A stretch of 64,000 nucleotides of DNA from assembly GCF_018617385.1 (NCBI RefSeq), contig NZ_JACSKA010000004.1, forward strand, positions 186,001-250,000, given 5' to 3'. Source of the stretch: Exiguobacterium sp018617385 (lineage in GTDB: Bacteria > Bacillota > Bacilli > Exiguobacteriales > Exiguobacteriaceae). Below are positions 8,369 to 17,920 of this stretch, piece after piece. The notes below the pieces were generated by a model, which was given only the letters and a program-made list of their open reading frames with translations, did not search any database and was not told the DNA's origin. The position numbers and the translations under genes were made by a program. Position 1 is the stretch's first letter; each line of letters begins with the position of its first letter.

Positions 8369-9269
8369 AGGCCTTCCCCCTCACATCCAAAATATGTTCG
8401 ATTCCGAGTGAATCGAGTCGTGCCGGTAACGCTTCGATGATTTCCTGGCAGACGTATGGATTTTCAAAGTTTGCCGTCCCAACGGCAACGGCAGACGCCC
8501 CGGCGTAAATGAACTCAAGCACATCGTCGACCGTGCGAACCCCGCCCATGGCGATAATCGGTATGTTGACCGCTTGCGCGACTTCATATACCATCCGGAC
8601 CGCCACCGGTTTGATGGCCGGACCAGATAACCCACCGATTCGGTTCGCTAAAATCGGTCGTCCTGTCTCGATATCGATTCGCATCCCAACGAGTGTGTTG
8701 ATCATCGTCAAGCCGTCCGCGCCGGCCGCCTCGACAGCTCGCGCCATGTCCGTGATCGACGTGACGTTCGGAGACAGTTTGACATAGACCGGCTTACTCG
8801 AAGCCGCTTTGACGAGTCGCGTGAGTTCTGCGGCCATTACCGGGTCCGTCCCGAACTGCATGCCCCCACATTTCACGTTCGGGCATGAGATGTTCAATTC
8901 GATGGCTTTAATCGTCGGGTCGGCGCTGATTCGACGGGCGACTTCCACGTATTCATCTGGCGTCGAACCGGCAACGTTGGCGATGATCTCCGTGTCGAAC
9001 GTTGAGAGGAATGGTAATTTTTCTTCGATGATCGCATCGACACCTGGATTTTGAAGTCCGATCGCGTTGAGCATGCCCTGTGCCGTCTCGGCGACACGTG
9101 GGGTCGGATTTCCGAATCTCGATTCCTCCGTCGCTGCTTTGATCATGATGCCTCCTAAGATGGAGAGGTCATACAGTTTCGCGAATTCTTCTCCAAATCC
9201 GAAACATCCGGAAGCCGGAATAATTGGGTTTTTTAAACGAAGACCTGGTAACTCGACATTCAATCTCAT
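8343..9269 (-). CDS. pyrD: Dihydroorotate dehydrogenase, type 1B catalytic subunit
   Basis: PyrD (PyrDB type) oxidises dihydroorotate to orotate with FMN and passes electrons through PyrK to NAD+. The signature ELNISCPNVKCGG near residue 127 contains the catalytic cysteine of class 1 enzymes. The FMN phosphate site IIAMGGVRTVDD and GASAVAVGTA lie near residues 236 and 257. The 308-residue length and the partner pyrK directly upstream (four-base overlap) support the heterotetrameric NAD-linked type, not the membrane quinone type. It is cytosolic. Confidence 0.97.
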   Translation of the reverse strand: MRLNVELPGLRLKNPIIPASGCFGFGEEFAKLYDLSILGGIMIKAATEESRFGNPTPRVAETAQGMLNAIGLQNPGVDAIIEEKLPFLSTFDTEIIANVAGSTPDEYVEVARRISADPTIKAIELNISCPNVKCGGMQFGTDPVMAAELTRLVKAASSKPVYVKLSPNVTSITDMARAVEAAGADGLTMINTLVGMRIDIETGRPILANRIGGLSGPAIKPVAVRMVYEVAQAVNIPIIAMGGVRTVDDVLEFIYAGASAVAVGTANFENPYVCQEIIEALPARLDSLGIEHILDVRGKAYAQLVSRP

Positions 9270-9985
9270 AACAGCACCTCTTCCGCATTGAATACCGGAC
9301 CGTCACTACAGACTTTCACATAGCCCCCCGGTGCTTGACAGACACAGGCAAAACAAGCACCGATGCCACAACCCATCCGATTCTCGATTGAGAGATATCG
9401 TTCAGGAATGGGCGAAGTGGCGACTGCCTTTAACATCGCTTCCGGACCACAGCTGAACAAGACATCCGCCTCGATGCGTGCGAGGGGGCCAGTGACAAAG
9501 CCGGACTCCCCGTGACTACCGTCTACTGTCGTGATGATCGTCTCCCCCAGTTCACGAAAAGCATCTTCATAAAAGACGCTTTCTTTTGAATCAAACCCGA
9601 GAATTGCAATCGTTTCAATCCCCATCTCATGGAGTCGGCGTCTGACGTAGTAAAGAGGTGGGACCCCAATTCCTCCTCCGACCAGGACGACCCGCTTTCC
9701 ATGTTGCGCTAGGGGAAAACCGTTCCCGAGCGGACCAAGGACTTCTAGTGTGTCCCCGACGCGTTTCCCCGATAGCTCAGTTGTCCCTTCTCCAATCACT
9801 TTATATAAGAATGTAATTTCGTCCCCCTCGACGTTCGCCACCGATAACGGTCGACGTAACAGACCGGACGTCTTGATGTGAAAGAACGTCCCAGGGGCGA
9901 TCTCCACCCCAGGGCAACGGACTTTCATTTCCATCGTCGCTTTGGCGATTTGTCGATTGCTGACAATCGTTACGTCATGTCTCAT
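9266..9985 (-). CDS. pyrK: Dihydroorotate dehydrogenase electron transfer subunit
   Basis: PyrK carries FAD and a [2Fe-2S] cluster and hands electrons from PyrD to NAD+. The FAD-binding RRPLSVANVEG is at about residue 43 and the nucleotide-binding VLVGGGIGVPPLYYVRR near 104. Near residue 204 the cysteine pattern C-GIGA-C-FA-C followed by a distant Cys (VKVC) matches the cluster-binding site of this family. The 239-residue protein overlaps carB at its start and pyrD at its end by four bases each. Its presence tells that the pathway here is NAD-dependent. Confidence 0.96.
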   Translation of the reverse strand: MRHDVTIVSNRQIAKATMEMKVRCPGVEIAPGTFFHIKTSGLLRRPLSVANVEGDEITFLYKVIGEGTTELSGKRVGDTLEVLGPLGNGFPLAQHGKRVVLVGGGIGVPPLYYVRRRLHEMGIETIAILGFDSKESVFYEDAFRELGETIITTVDGSHGESGFVTGPLARIEADVLFSCGPEAMLKAVATSPIPERYLSIENRMGCGIGACFACVCQAPGGYVKVCSDGPVFNAEEVLL

Positions 9986-12900
9986 ACCATCACCCCGAAC
10001 GTTGTGAATGCCGGGATGCTGACCGTTTGGAACGATAGGCTTTCAATGACTTGTAACAACGCTTCGACTGTATCGAGCGAGGTAAGGCAAAGCGTGCCCT
10101 GCTCGGCGGCCGTTCTTCGAATCAAGAACCCGTCTTTCGTGACGAGTGCATCGCGACTCGTTGTATTGATGATCAAGTCGACGTCTCCTCGCTCGATCAC
10201 ACTGAGCATCGTCTCACCGTCTTCTTGAATTTTCCCGACTCGACGAACACGCATCTGTTCCGCTTCGAGACAATCAGCCGTCCCACTCGTTGCCATGAGT
10301 CGGAAACCGAGGCGGTCGAAACGTTTCGCCAAGGCGATGGCCTCATCCTTGTCATGGTCGGCAATCGTCATGAGCACGTTCCCTTTCAAGGCGATGTTCA
10401 TCCCTGCTGCGACAAGCCCTTTATAGAGTGCTTTTTCGAGCGTGCGATCTGTCGCCATGACCTCCCCTGTCGACTTCATCTCAGGTCCGAGCGATGGGTC
10501 TACTTCTTTCAATTTCGCGAACGAGAAGACCGGTACTTTGACCGAGATACTGTCCGACTCAGGATGAATGCCTGTCCCAAGACCGAGTTCTTTCAAACTC
10601 GTCCCAAGAATCGTTTGCGTAGCAATTCGTGCGACCGGTAACCCCGTCACTTTCGAGATGAATGGGACCGTCCGGCTCGCACGTGGGTTCACCTCGATGA
10701 CATACAAGTCATCCGCATAGACGAACTGGATGTTGAGCAGACCTTTGATGCGGAACGCTTTCGCCAACTTGATCGTATAATCGACGACTTTTTGTTTCAG
10801 TTCTTCACTGAGTCGTTGCGGCGGATAGACGGCAATCGAATCCCCTGAGTGTACGCCGGCACGTTCGATATGCTCCATGATCCCCGGGATATAGACGTCC
10901 GTCCCGTCACAGATGGCATCGACTTCAATCTCAATCCCCGTTAAATAGCGATCGATGAGAACCGGTCGATCTTTTGAGGCGATGACCGCATGTCGCATGT
11001 ACCGCTCAAGCTCAGACTGTTCATATACGATTTCCATCGCTCGTCCCCCGAGCACGTACGATGGTCGGACGAGTACCGGATAGCCGAGTTCGTTCGCACA
11101 AGCGACGGCCTCTTCCACATTTGTCGCCGTCTTCCCAGGTGGTTGAGCCAATCGTTCCGCTGACAATGTGGCTTCGAACGCCTTCCGGTCTTCGGCACGG
11201 TCGATATCTTCGAGGGTCGTCCCAAGAATTTTCACGCCGTTCGCTTCTAGCGATGCCGCCAAGTTGATGGCAGTCTGTCCACCGAATTGGACGATGACAC
11301 CTAGCGGGTTCTCGTTCTCGATGACCTCCAACACGTCTTCTGTCGTCAACGGTTCGAAGTACAACCGATCGGAGATGGAGAAGTCCGTCGAGACCGTTTC
11401 CGGGTTGTTGTTGATGATGATGGCTTCGTATCCTGCATCGCGAATCGTATCGATCGAGTGGACGGTCGCATAGTCGAACTCGACACCTTGTCCGATTCGA
11501 ATCGGACCTGATCCGAGGACGAGGATGGACTCCCGGTCTGTCTTCACCGCTTCGTTCTCCACTTCATACGTCCCGTAGAAGTACGGTGTCTCCGATGCGA
11601 ACTCGGCTGCGCACGTATCGACCATCTTATAGACGGGACGAATGTTCCATTCTTTCCGTTTCGTGCGAACCGCTTCCGTATCCATCGACAGCATACGCGC
11701 GATTGCCACATCACTGAACCCTAGACGTTTCACCTCCAGCAGACGTTCTGATGTCAACGGTTCCGCCACGAGTTGTTGCTCGGCTTGCCAGACCCGGTTT
11801 AATTTCTGTAAGTAGAATCGATCGATTTTTGTCAGTTGGTGTAGCGTTTCTACCGAGTATCCGCGACGAAGGGCCTCATAGACGATGAACAGACGCTCGT
11901 CTGTCGGATGAATGAGTCCATGTTCGAGCTGTTCTGTGTCTAATGCAGAAAGTTGTGGAAGGTGAAGTTCTTCCATCCCCAGTTCGAGCGAGCGAACGGC
12001 TTTTAGCAAAGCCTCTTCTAGATTCCGACCGATGGCCATGACCTCACCCGTCGCCTTCATTTGTGTGCCTAAGCGGCGATCCGCGGACTCAAACTTATCG
12101 AAGGCGAAGCGTGGGATTTTAGCGACGACGTAATCGAGCGCCGGTTCGAATGAGGCGTAGCTCGTCTCGGTGACCGGGTTTTTTAGTTCTGACAACTTGT
12201 AACCGACAGCGACTTTCGCAGCAAGCTTGGCAATCGGATAACCTGTCGCTTTTGATGCGAGCGCTGAACTCCGTGAAACACGTGGATTCACTTCGATGAC
12301 GTAGTACGTGAAACTGTCTGGGTCGAGTGCGAATTGGATGTTACATCCACCCTCGATCCCGAGTGCCCGAATGATATCGAGCGAGACGCTCCGAAGCATC
12401 TGATAATCCCGATCTGACAGCGTCTGCGTAGGGGCGAATACGATGGAGTCACCGGTGTGGACTCCGACCGGATCAAAGTTTTCCATCGCACAGACGATGA
12501 TGGCTTGGTCACTCGAGTCACGCATGACCTCGAACTCAACTTCTTTCATCCCGGCAATCGATTTCTCGAGCAAGACTTGCGTCACAGGACTCGCCTTTAA
12601 TCCAGATTCAACGATTTGCTCGAACGATTCCCGGTCATGGGCAATCCCGCCACCGGTTCCCCCGAGCGTGTACGCAGGTCGGATGATGATCGGGTACCCG
12701 ATTCGTTCCGCAAACCCCCAAGCAGACTCGAGCGTATGGACGATCTCACTTTCAGGTACGCCGTGACCAAGTTCGAACATCAAGTTACGGAACTGTTCCC
12801 GGTCTTCCGCTTGAACGATTGCAGACAGTTTCGTCCCGAGTAGCTCCACGCCACAATCTCGCAAGACGCCCCGCTTGTCGAGTTCAAAAGCCAAGTTCAA

Positions 12901-13185
12901 ACCTGTCTGCCCGCCAAGCGTGGCAAGGAGTGCATCCGGACGTTCCTGCCGGATGATTCGCTCGACGAATTCTGGTTCGAGCGGTTCGATATAGACACGG
13001 TCCGCCGTCGTCGGATCCGTCATGATGGTAGCCGGATTCGAGTTGACGAGGATGACTTCGTAGCCTTCTTCTTTCAAGGCAAGACATGCCTGTGTACCAG
13101 CATAATCAAACTCCGCTGCTTGTCCGATTACAATCGGTCCTGATCCGATTACGAGGATTTTCTGAATATCTGGTCGTTTTGGCAT
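9982..13185 (-). CDS. carB: Carbamoyl-phosphate synthase large chain
   Basis: CarB makes carbamoyl phosphate from bicarbonate, two ATP and the ammonia delivered by CarA. The protein has two homologous ATP-grasp halves. The first begins KILVIGSGPIVIGQAAEFDYAG and the second, near residue 555, ILVLGSGPIRIGQGVEFDYAT. The C-terminal ~140 residues form the MGS-like regulatory domain (LMATSGTADCLEAEQ). I start at ATG 13185 (MPKRPDIQK, 1067 aa). The extended frame to 13239 reads back into carA and has no family match. GTGGGA lies just upstream as a weak SD. It is separated from carA by one base. This pyr-operon copy is usually uracil-controlled. Confidence 0.97.
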   Translation of the reverse strand: MPKRPDIQKILVIGSGPIVIGQAAEFDYAGTQACLALKEEGYEVILVNSNPATIMTDPTTADRVYIEPLEPEFVERIIRQERPDALLATLGGQTGLNLAFELDKRGVLRDCGVELLGTKLSAIVQAEDREQFRNLMFELGHGVPESEIVHTLESAWGFAERIGYPIIIRPAYTLGGTGGGIAHDRESFEQIVESGLKASPVTQVLLEKSIAGMKEVEFEVMRDSSDQAIIVCAMENFDPVGVHTGDSIVFAPTQTLSDRDYQMLRSVSLDIIRALGIEGGCNIQFALDPDSFTYYVIEVNPRVSRSSALASKATGYPIAKLAAKVAVGYKLSELKNPVTETSYASFEPALDYVVAKIPRFAFDKFESADRRLGTQMKATGEVMAIGRNLEEALLKAVRSLELGMEELHLPQLSALDTEQLEHGLIHPTDERLFIVYEALRRGYSVETLHQLTKIDRFYLQKLNRVWQAEQQLVAEPLTSERLLEVKRLGFSDVAIARMLSMDTEAVRTKRKEWNIRPVYKMVDTCAAEFASETPYFYGTYEVENEAVKTDRESILVLGSGPIRIGQGVEFDYATVHSIDTIRDAGYEAIIINNNPETVSTDFSISDRLYFEPLTTEDVLEVIENENPLGVIVQFGGQTAINLAASLEANGVKILGTTLEDIDRAEDRKAFEATLSAERLAQPPGKTATNVEEAVACANELGYPVLVRPSYVLGGRAMEIVYEQSELERYMRHAVIASKDRPVLIDRYLTGIEIEVDAICDGTDVYIPGIMEHIERAGVHSGDSIAVYPPQRLSEELKQKVVDYTIKLAKAFRIKGLLNIQFVYADDLYVIEVNPRASRTVPFISKVTGLPVARIATQTILGTSLKELGLGTGIHPESDSISVKVPVFSFAKLKEVDPSLGPEMKSTGEVMATDRTLEKALYKGLVAAGMNIALKGNVLMTIADHDKDEAIALAKRFDRLGFRLMATSGTADCLEAEQMRVRRVGKIQEDGETMLSVIERGDVDLIINTTSRDALVTKDGFLIRRTAAEQGTLCLTSLDTVEALLQVIESLSFQTVSIPAFTTFGVMV

Positions 13186-13186
13186 G

Positions 13187-14269
13187 TCAAATTCCCACTT
13201 TCTGTTTGTTTTCTTGTACGAGTTGCATGAATCGGTCAAATAAGTCGTTGGCGTCGAACGGTCCTGGTGCTGCCTCCGGATGATACTGTACCGAGAAGGT
13301 CGGGTGATGGAGATGTCTTACCCCTTCGATCGTTCCGTCATTGACCGCACGGTGTGTGACGATGAGCGGTGTATCGAGCAGTGACGTTTCCTCAACCGCA
13401 TATCCATGGTTTTGAGAAGTGATGGTCACGGCACCGGTCTCAAGCTCGAGCACCGGATGATTCGCGCCACGATGTCCGAACGGAAGCTTGAAGGTGTTCG
13501 CACCGTTTGCAAGAGCAATCAGCTGGTGACCGAGACAAATCCCGAACATCGGTGTCGTCGGCATCAATTGCTCGATGAGCGGCAGTGCGGTCGGAACGTC
13601 TTTCGGATCTCCTGGTCCATTTGACAACATGATGCCGTCCGGCTCATACCGTAATACGTCCTCTGCCGTCACATCGTGCGGGAAGACGACGACCTCACAA
13701 TCTCGTTTCATCAACTCGCGCATGATTCCAAGTTTCGCCCCGAAGTCGATCAAAGCGATGCGAGGGCCGGTTCCCGTACTCACATAAGTCCGCTTCGTCG
13801 ATACGCGTGCGACTTGATCGTTCGGCGATTCTTCATCAAAGCGCATCCGTACCTCGTCCCACGTCAACTCTCCATCGATGAGGACACCGCGCATGACCCC
13901 TTTCGCTCGTAAATGACGTGTCAACATCCGTGTATCGATATCCGAGAGCCCCGGAATGCCGAAGCGGGTGAGTGTCCCGTCGAGTGTCGCCGTTGAACGG
14001 AAGTTCGAAGGCGTATCGCATACTTCTTTTACAATCAACGCTTTTGCCATCGGAATCGTCGTTTCAAAATCCTCACGATTGACGCCATAGTTCCCGATCA
14101 ATGGGTTCGTCAATACAATCATTTGGTCGCAGTATGATGGATCCGATAAGATTTCTTGGTATCCTGTCATCCCTGTCTGGAAGACGACTTCCCCCATCGT
14201 ATCAGCCGGTGCCCCGAATCCTTTACCGACAAATTTCATTCCATCTTCAAGCCATAATGTTCGTTTCAT
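13187..14269 (-). CDS. carA: Carbamoyl-phosphate synthase small chain (glutamine amidotransferase)
   Basis: CarA hydrolyses glutamine and channels ammonia to CarB. The N-terminal CPSase small domain shows EVVFQTGMTGYQEILSDPSY near residue 27. The class I amidotransferase triad is present: Cys in FGICLGHQ near residue 240, and His plus Glu in VQYHPEAAPGP near 325. I choose ATG 14269 (MKRTLWLEDG, 360 aa) with SD AAGGGGCG eight bases upstream; the longer frame to 14299 lies in pyrC. The start overlaps the end of pyrC by 23 bases. Confidence 0.97.
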   Translation of the reverse strand: MKRTLWLEDGMKFVGKGFGAPADTMGEVVFQTGMTGYQEILSDPSYCDQMIVLTNPLIGNYGVNREDFETTIPMAKALIVKEVCDTPSNFRSTATLDGTLTRFGIPGLSDIDTRMLTRHLRAKGVMRGVLIDGELTWDEVRMRFDEESPNDQVARVSTKRTYVSTGTGPRIALIDFGAKLGIMRELMKRDCEVVVFPHDVTAEDVLRYEPDGIMLSNGPGDPKDVPTALPLIEQLMPTTPMFGICLGHQLIALANGANTFKLPFGHRGANHPVLELETGAVTITSQNHGYAVEETSLLDTPLIVTHRAVNDGTIEGVRHLHHPTFSVQYHPEAAPGPFDANDLFDRFMQLVQENKQKVGI

Positions 14270-15527
14270 CAAATCGCCCCTTATATACAATTTCGCCACC
14301 GACCATCGTCATGACCGGCCATCCGACAAGCTTTTCCCCTGCGAACGGTGTATTCTTTCCTTTTGAATAAAATGTCGTAGGATCGACCGTCCGAGACGTT
14401 TCCGTATCGATGAGAATCAGGTCCGCATCCGTCCCAACTTTCAGTTCCCCTCTTGATAAACCGAATACGTCGCTCGGACGTTTCGTCATCCAGTCGAGCA
14501 ACTGACGCTCCTCCATGACGCCAGTTTTTACAAACGTCGTGTACAGAAGTGGAAGGGCCGTCTCGAAACCGGTAATCCCAAACGGAGCCCGCTCCATCCC
14601 TTGTGCCTTTTCTTCTGCTGTATGGGGGGCATGGTCCGTCGCGATCATATCAATCGTTCCGTCAAACAATCCCTCAAGGAGGGCCTGTCGATCATCCTCG
14701 CTTCGGAGCGGTGGGTTCATCTTGAAGTTTGCATCGAGCCCAGGGATATCATCCTCACTCAAGACGAGATGGTGCGGCGTCACTTCTGCAGTCACGTGGA
14801 TGCCGGCTCGTTTCGCATCCCGAATGACACGAACCGATTGGCGGGATGAGACGTGACAGACATGATAATGACACCCTGTCTCTTCAGCGATCAACACGTC
14901 GCGAGCGATATGGATGCTCTCTGCAAGGCTCGGAATTCCTTGAATGCCATGCGCCTCACTGAATTTGCCCTCGTGGACCGATCCGGCCTTCAACGTATTG
15001 TCCTCACAGTGGGCGACGACTGCTTTGTTCAATCGTTTCGCTTCACGCATGGCTTGTCGCATCATCGCCGCCGATTGGACACCGACCCCGTCATCCGTGA
15101 AGGCGAAAGCATCTGCGAGCGATTCCATGTCGACCTGTTCTTCACCGAGCTGTCGTTTCGTGATGGCGGCGTAAGGCAGGACACGTACGACCGCATCTTG
15201 TTCGATTTTTTGAAGGAGGACGTCCATTGTTTCGCGATTGTCTGGAACCGGTCTCGTGTTCGGCATCGAGCAGATGGTCGTAAATCCACCTGCCGCGGCC
15301 GCCATCGTTCCCGTCCGAATCGTCTCTTTCGCCTCACCACCTGGTTCACGCAAGTGAACGTGGACATCGACGAGTCCTGGGGCGAGCAGATAGCCAGATG
15401 CATCGAGGACTTCTTGTCCCTTGGTCTCCCCTTTATAGTCGAGTGATTCGATTTTTCCGTCTTTCACGTGAATGGATGTCGTGCGCTTCGTTCCTTTGTC
15501 ATACCATGTCGCGTTTTGAAGTATCAT
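14247..15527 (-). CDS. pyrC: Dihydroorotase
   Basis: PyrC closes carbamoyl aspartate to dihydroorotate, a zinc-dependent reaction. The metal-binding motif DVHVHLREPG is near residue 54, and further metal ligands are likely in VVAHCEDN and YHVCHVSSRQS. The catalytic Asp region is MIATDHAPH near residue 303. At 426 residues it is the class I dihydroorotase of Gram-positive bacteria. It overlaps pyrB by four bases and carA by 23, so all three are likely translated together. Confidence 0.97.
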   Translation of the reverse strand: MILQNATWYDKGTKRTTSIHVKDGKIESLDYKGETKGQEVLDASGYLLAPGLVDVHVHLREPGGEAKETIRTGTMAAAAGGFTTICSMPNTRPVPDNRETMDVLLQKIEQDAVVRVLPYAAITKRQLGEEQVDMESLADAFAFTDDGVGVQSAAMMRQAMREAKRLNKAVVAHCEDNTLKAGSVHEGKFSEAHGIQGIPSLAESIHIARDVLIAEETGCHYHVCHVSSRQSVRVIRDAKRAGIHVTAEVTPHHLVLSEDDIPGLDANFKMNPPLRSEDDRQALLEGLFDGTIDMIATDHAPHTAEEKAQGMERAPFGITGFETALPLLYTTFVKTGVMEERQLLDWMTKRPSDVFGLSRGELKVGTDADLILIDTETSRTVDPTTFYSKGKNTPFAGEKLVGWPVMTMVGGEIVYKGRFDETNIMA

Positions 15528-16438
15528 TGTTGTCCTCCTAATGCTCGATTTAAGATGCTCATCCGGGCGTACACCCCATTCTTCATTTGTGGGAAGATGC
15601 GTGACCGTTCATGCTCGATCAGACTTCCGGCAATCTCTACATCCCGATTGACCGGAGCCGGGTGCATGATGATGGCGCCTGCTTTCATTCGCTCGACGCG
15701 TTCGACCGTCAAACCGAACTGTGTATGATACGCTTCTTTCGAGAAGACGTCTCCCATGATATGGCGCTCGTGTTGTACACGGAGCAACATGATGACGTCA
15801 CATTCGCCTAGGATGTCATCGAGTTCTTTTCGCTCTAGCCCCATCGAATCGTCCCACCAAGAGGCAGGACTACAACCGACCACGTTTGCTCCGAGGCGCT
15901 TCAAGACGCTTGCGTTCGAGCGGGCGACCCGACTATGGACGAGGTCACCACAGATGGCGACGTTCAATCCTTGGAACGTTCCGAACTCTTCAAAGATGGT
16001 GACGAGATCGAGCAATGATTGGGATGGATGTTCCCCGCTCCCGTCCCCTCCGTTCAACACCGGGATATTCAACTTCTCCACAAGTTCGTGATAATAGCCT
16101 GCTTCCGGATGTCGAATGACGAGCGCGTCCACGCCGATGGCTTCGAGCGTTTTACACGTATCGTAGAGCGTCTCCCCTTTCGTGACCGATGACGTCGTCA
16201 CATCGAACGGAATCTCTTGCATGTTCAAGTGGCGCTCGGCCATTTGAAACGAATTTTTCGTACGCGTCGAGTTTTCAAAGAACAGGTTTGCGACCGTTTT
16301 CCCATCAAATAGTGGGGGGAGGTCACCTTGCTTGTAGCGCAATGATTCTTCAATCATGCCCATGATCTCCTCAAGGGAAAGTGTGTCCAAACTGACGAAG
16401 TGTTTGACCGGTTTCACGTTTGTTTGCATCGTATTCAT
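15524..16438 (-). CDS. pyrB: Aspartate carbamoyltransferase catalytic subunit
   Basis: PyrB joins carbamoyl phosphate to aspartate, the committed step of the pathway. The carbamoyl-phosphate motif FFENSTRTKNSF is near residue 53. Downstream are SVTKGETLYDT, HPSQSLLDL and the aspartate-loop MHPAPVNRDVEI near 258. At 304 residues it is of the unregulated trimer type, and no pyrI gene is beside it. The ATG at 16438 has a strong SD AAGGAGGAG. The gene is preceded by a PyrR-dependent attenuator, so its transcription drops when UMP is plentiful. Confidence 0.97.
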   Translation of the reverse strand: MNTMQTNVKPVKHFVSLDTLSLEEIMGMIEESLRYKQGDLPPLFDGKTVANLFFENSTRTKNSFQMAERHLNMQEIPFDVTTSSVTKGETLYDTCKTLEAIGVDALVIRHPEAGYYHELVEKLNIPVLNGGDGSGEHPSQSLLDLVTIFEEFGTFQGLNVAICGDLVHSRVARSNASVLKRLGANVVGCSPASWWDDSMGLERKELDDILGECDVIMLLRVQHERHIMGDVFSKEAYHTQFGLTVERVERMKAGAIIMHPAPVNRDVEIAGSLIEHERSRIFPQMKNGVYARMSILNRALGGQQ

Positions 16439-16470
16439 GTTCGTCTCCTCCTTTTATTAGAGGCAAAGAG

Positions 16471-16565
16471 AAAAGGCGCCTCTTCACCGATGTGAAGGGA
16501 CGCCTTTATCTGGGCAGGGTACACCCAAATAAACGAGCCTTCACTTTGCCGACCTCACGGGATCG
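16471..16565 (-). promoter_or_regulatory. PyrR attenuator leader of pyrB
   Basis: Just after the pyrP stop, the minus strand shows a PyrR-binding loop GATCCCGTGAGGTC (16551-16564), 12 of 14 bases matching the ARUCCNGNGAGGYU consensus. A terminator follows at 16471-16507 (AAAGGCG...CGCCTTT stem with an inner TTCAC/GTGAA stem, then T-rich). GTGAAGG (16538-16544) can pair with CCTTCAC (16492-16498) to form the competing antiterminator, which holds an inner TTTATTTGGG/CCCAGATAAA stem. This layout is the known UMP-responsive PyrR switch. Confidence 0.9.
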
Positions 16566-16567
16566 AA

Positions 16568-17872
16568 TTAAAAGTTACTTGCTTGTTTCGTTTCTTCAGT
16601 TGTGTTGACTTCGACTGCTGTATCGTCTTCTTCATGCGGTAAGATCGCGTTCAATAAAATACCGACGACCGTCGCAAGCGCCATGCCTTGTACCGGGAAG
16701 CTCCCGATTTGAACCATCGCACCACCGAGTCCGATGACGAGGATGACCGATGAGATGATCAAGTTGCGCTTTTCTGCCAAGTCGACTTTGCTCTCCACCA
16801 TCGTCCGTAATCCGTTCGACGCGATGACACCGAACAAGAGGATCGAGATTCCACCTTTGACCGGGTTCGGGATGGTCGAGATGAACGCTTCAATGTGACC
16901 GAGGAATCCGAAGCTGATGGCCATGAGTGCTGCGCCGGCGATGACGTAGACACTGTAGACTCGTGTGATGGCCATGACGCCGTTGTTCTCACCGTAAGTC
17001 GTACATGGTGGTCCACCGAGTGCAGAGGCGACGGCTTTTCCTACTCCGTCTCCGAGTAGCGTGCGATGGAGACCTGGGTCTTTCATCGTCTCTCGTCCGA
17101 TGATTTTCGACGTGACCATTTGATCTCCGATGTGCTCCGTCATTGTGACGAGCGCGACCGGAACGATGGCGAGAAGGGCCCCGACTTGCCACATCGGCAT
17201 GTAGTCGACGAACACCATCGTGAAGTCAGGAAGTTGGAACAGGCTGGCTTGTTGAATCGGTGAGTAATCGATGATGCCGAATGCGGCTGCGACTGCGTAT
17301 CCTCCAACGATTCCAAAGAGGATCGGGACGGCACCCCAGACACCTTTCAGCTTCGTCATGGCGAGCATCGTGATTCCAAGTGTAAGCAGGGCAATCGTCA
17401 TGAACGTTCCGTTATAGGCACCGTCTTGATTCATCGACATGTCGATGGCGACCGGTGCAAGCGAGAGTCCGATGACCATGATGACCGGTCCGACGACGAC
17501 CGGTGGGAGCAATCGGAGCAACCAGTTGACGCCCGTCTTATAGATGATCAAGGAAACGACCACGTATACAGACCCGGCGACGATTCCGCCGAAGAGTGCG
17601 GCTTCGACACCCCATTGTTGGCTGACCGCTATGATTGGGGCGATGTAGGCAAAACTTGAACCTAAGTATGTTGGGACTTTGAAGCGTGTAATCGCTAAGA
17701 ATGAGAGCGTGGCCACGCCGGAAGCGACGAGGGCGACCGATGTATTTAATCCTGTCAAAATCGGGACTAAAATCGTCGCTCCGAACATGGCGAAGACGTG
17801 TTGAAGGCTGAATAATAGCCATTGTGGAAAGTGAGCTGGACGCTCGTGGATGTGTAGAACAGGTTGTTTCAT
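16568..17872 (-). CDS. pyrP: Uracil permease
   Basis: PyrP imports uracil across the membrane with protons. It belongs to the NCS2 nucleobase transporters. About 12-14 hydrophobic segments fill the 434 residues. Family signatures are QHVFAMFGATILVP near residue 25, the conserved Glu segment TMTEHIGDQ near residue 240, and GGPPCTTYGENNGVMAITRV near 285, which is the substrate-site half-helix. I choose ATG 17872 with SD AAGGAG; the longer frame lies in the PyrR element. The gene lies between pyrR and pyrB as in B. subtilis, and its SD is covered by a PyrR-binding hairpin. Confidence 0.96.
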   Translation of the reverse strand: MKQPVLHIHERPAHFPQWLLFSLQHVFAMFGATILVPILTGLNTSVALVASGVATLSFLAITRFKVPTYLGSSFAYIAPIIAVSQQWGVEAALFGGIVAGSVYVVVSLIIYKTGVNWLLRLLPPVVVGPVIMVIGLSLAPVAIDMSMNQDGAYNGTFMTIALLTLGITMLAMTKLKGVWGAVPILFGIVGGYAVAAAFGIIDYSPIQQASLFQLPDFTMVFVDYMPMWQVGALLAIVPVALVTMTEHIGDQMVTSKIIGRETMKDPGLHRTLLGDGVGKAVASALGGPPCTTYGENNGVMAITRVYSVYVIAGAALMAISFGFLGHIEAFISTIPNPVKGGISILLFGVIASNGLRTMVESKVDLAEKRNLIISSVILVIGLGGAMVQIGSFPVQGMALATVVGILLNAILPHEEDDTAVEVNTTEETKQASNF

Positions 17873-17880
17873 ATTGAATT

Positions 17881-17913
17881 CTCCTTCCTGGCCTCTCTGG
17901 ACCACCTTAAAGG
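17881..17913 (-). promoter_or_regulatory. PyrR-binding element overlapping the pyrP ribosome binding site
   Basis: In the 48-base pyrR-pyrP gap the minus strand carries GGTCCAGAGAGGCC, an excellent PyrR loop, at 17887-17904. An upstream CCTT (17910-17913) can pair with AAGG inside the SD AAGGAG at 17881-17886. No terminator can fit between the loop and the ATG at 17872. I infer translational repression by PyrR-UMP in place of attenuation. Confidence 0.75.
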
Positions 17914-17920
17914 TATGCGT

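Noticed and set aside
14853..15446. 197-codon open frame on the plus strand
   Set aside because: Antisense shadow of pyrC; no SD and a composition typical of a reverse frame.
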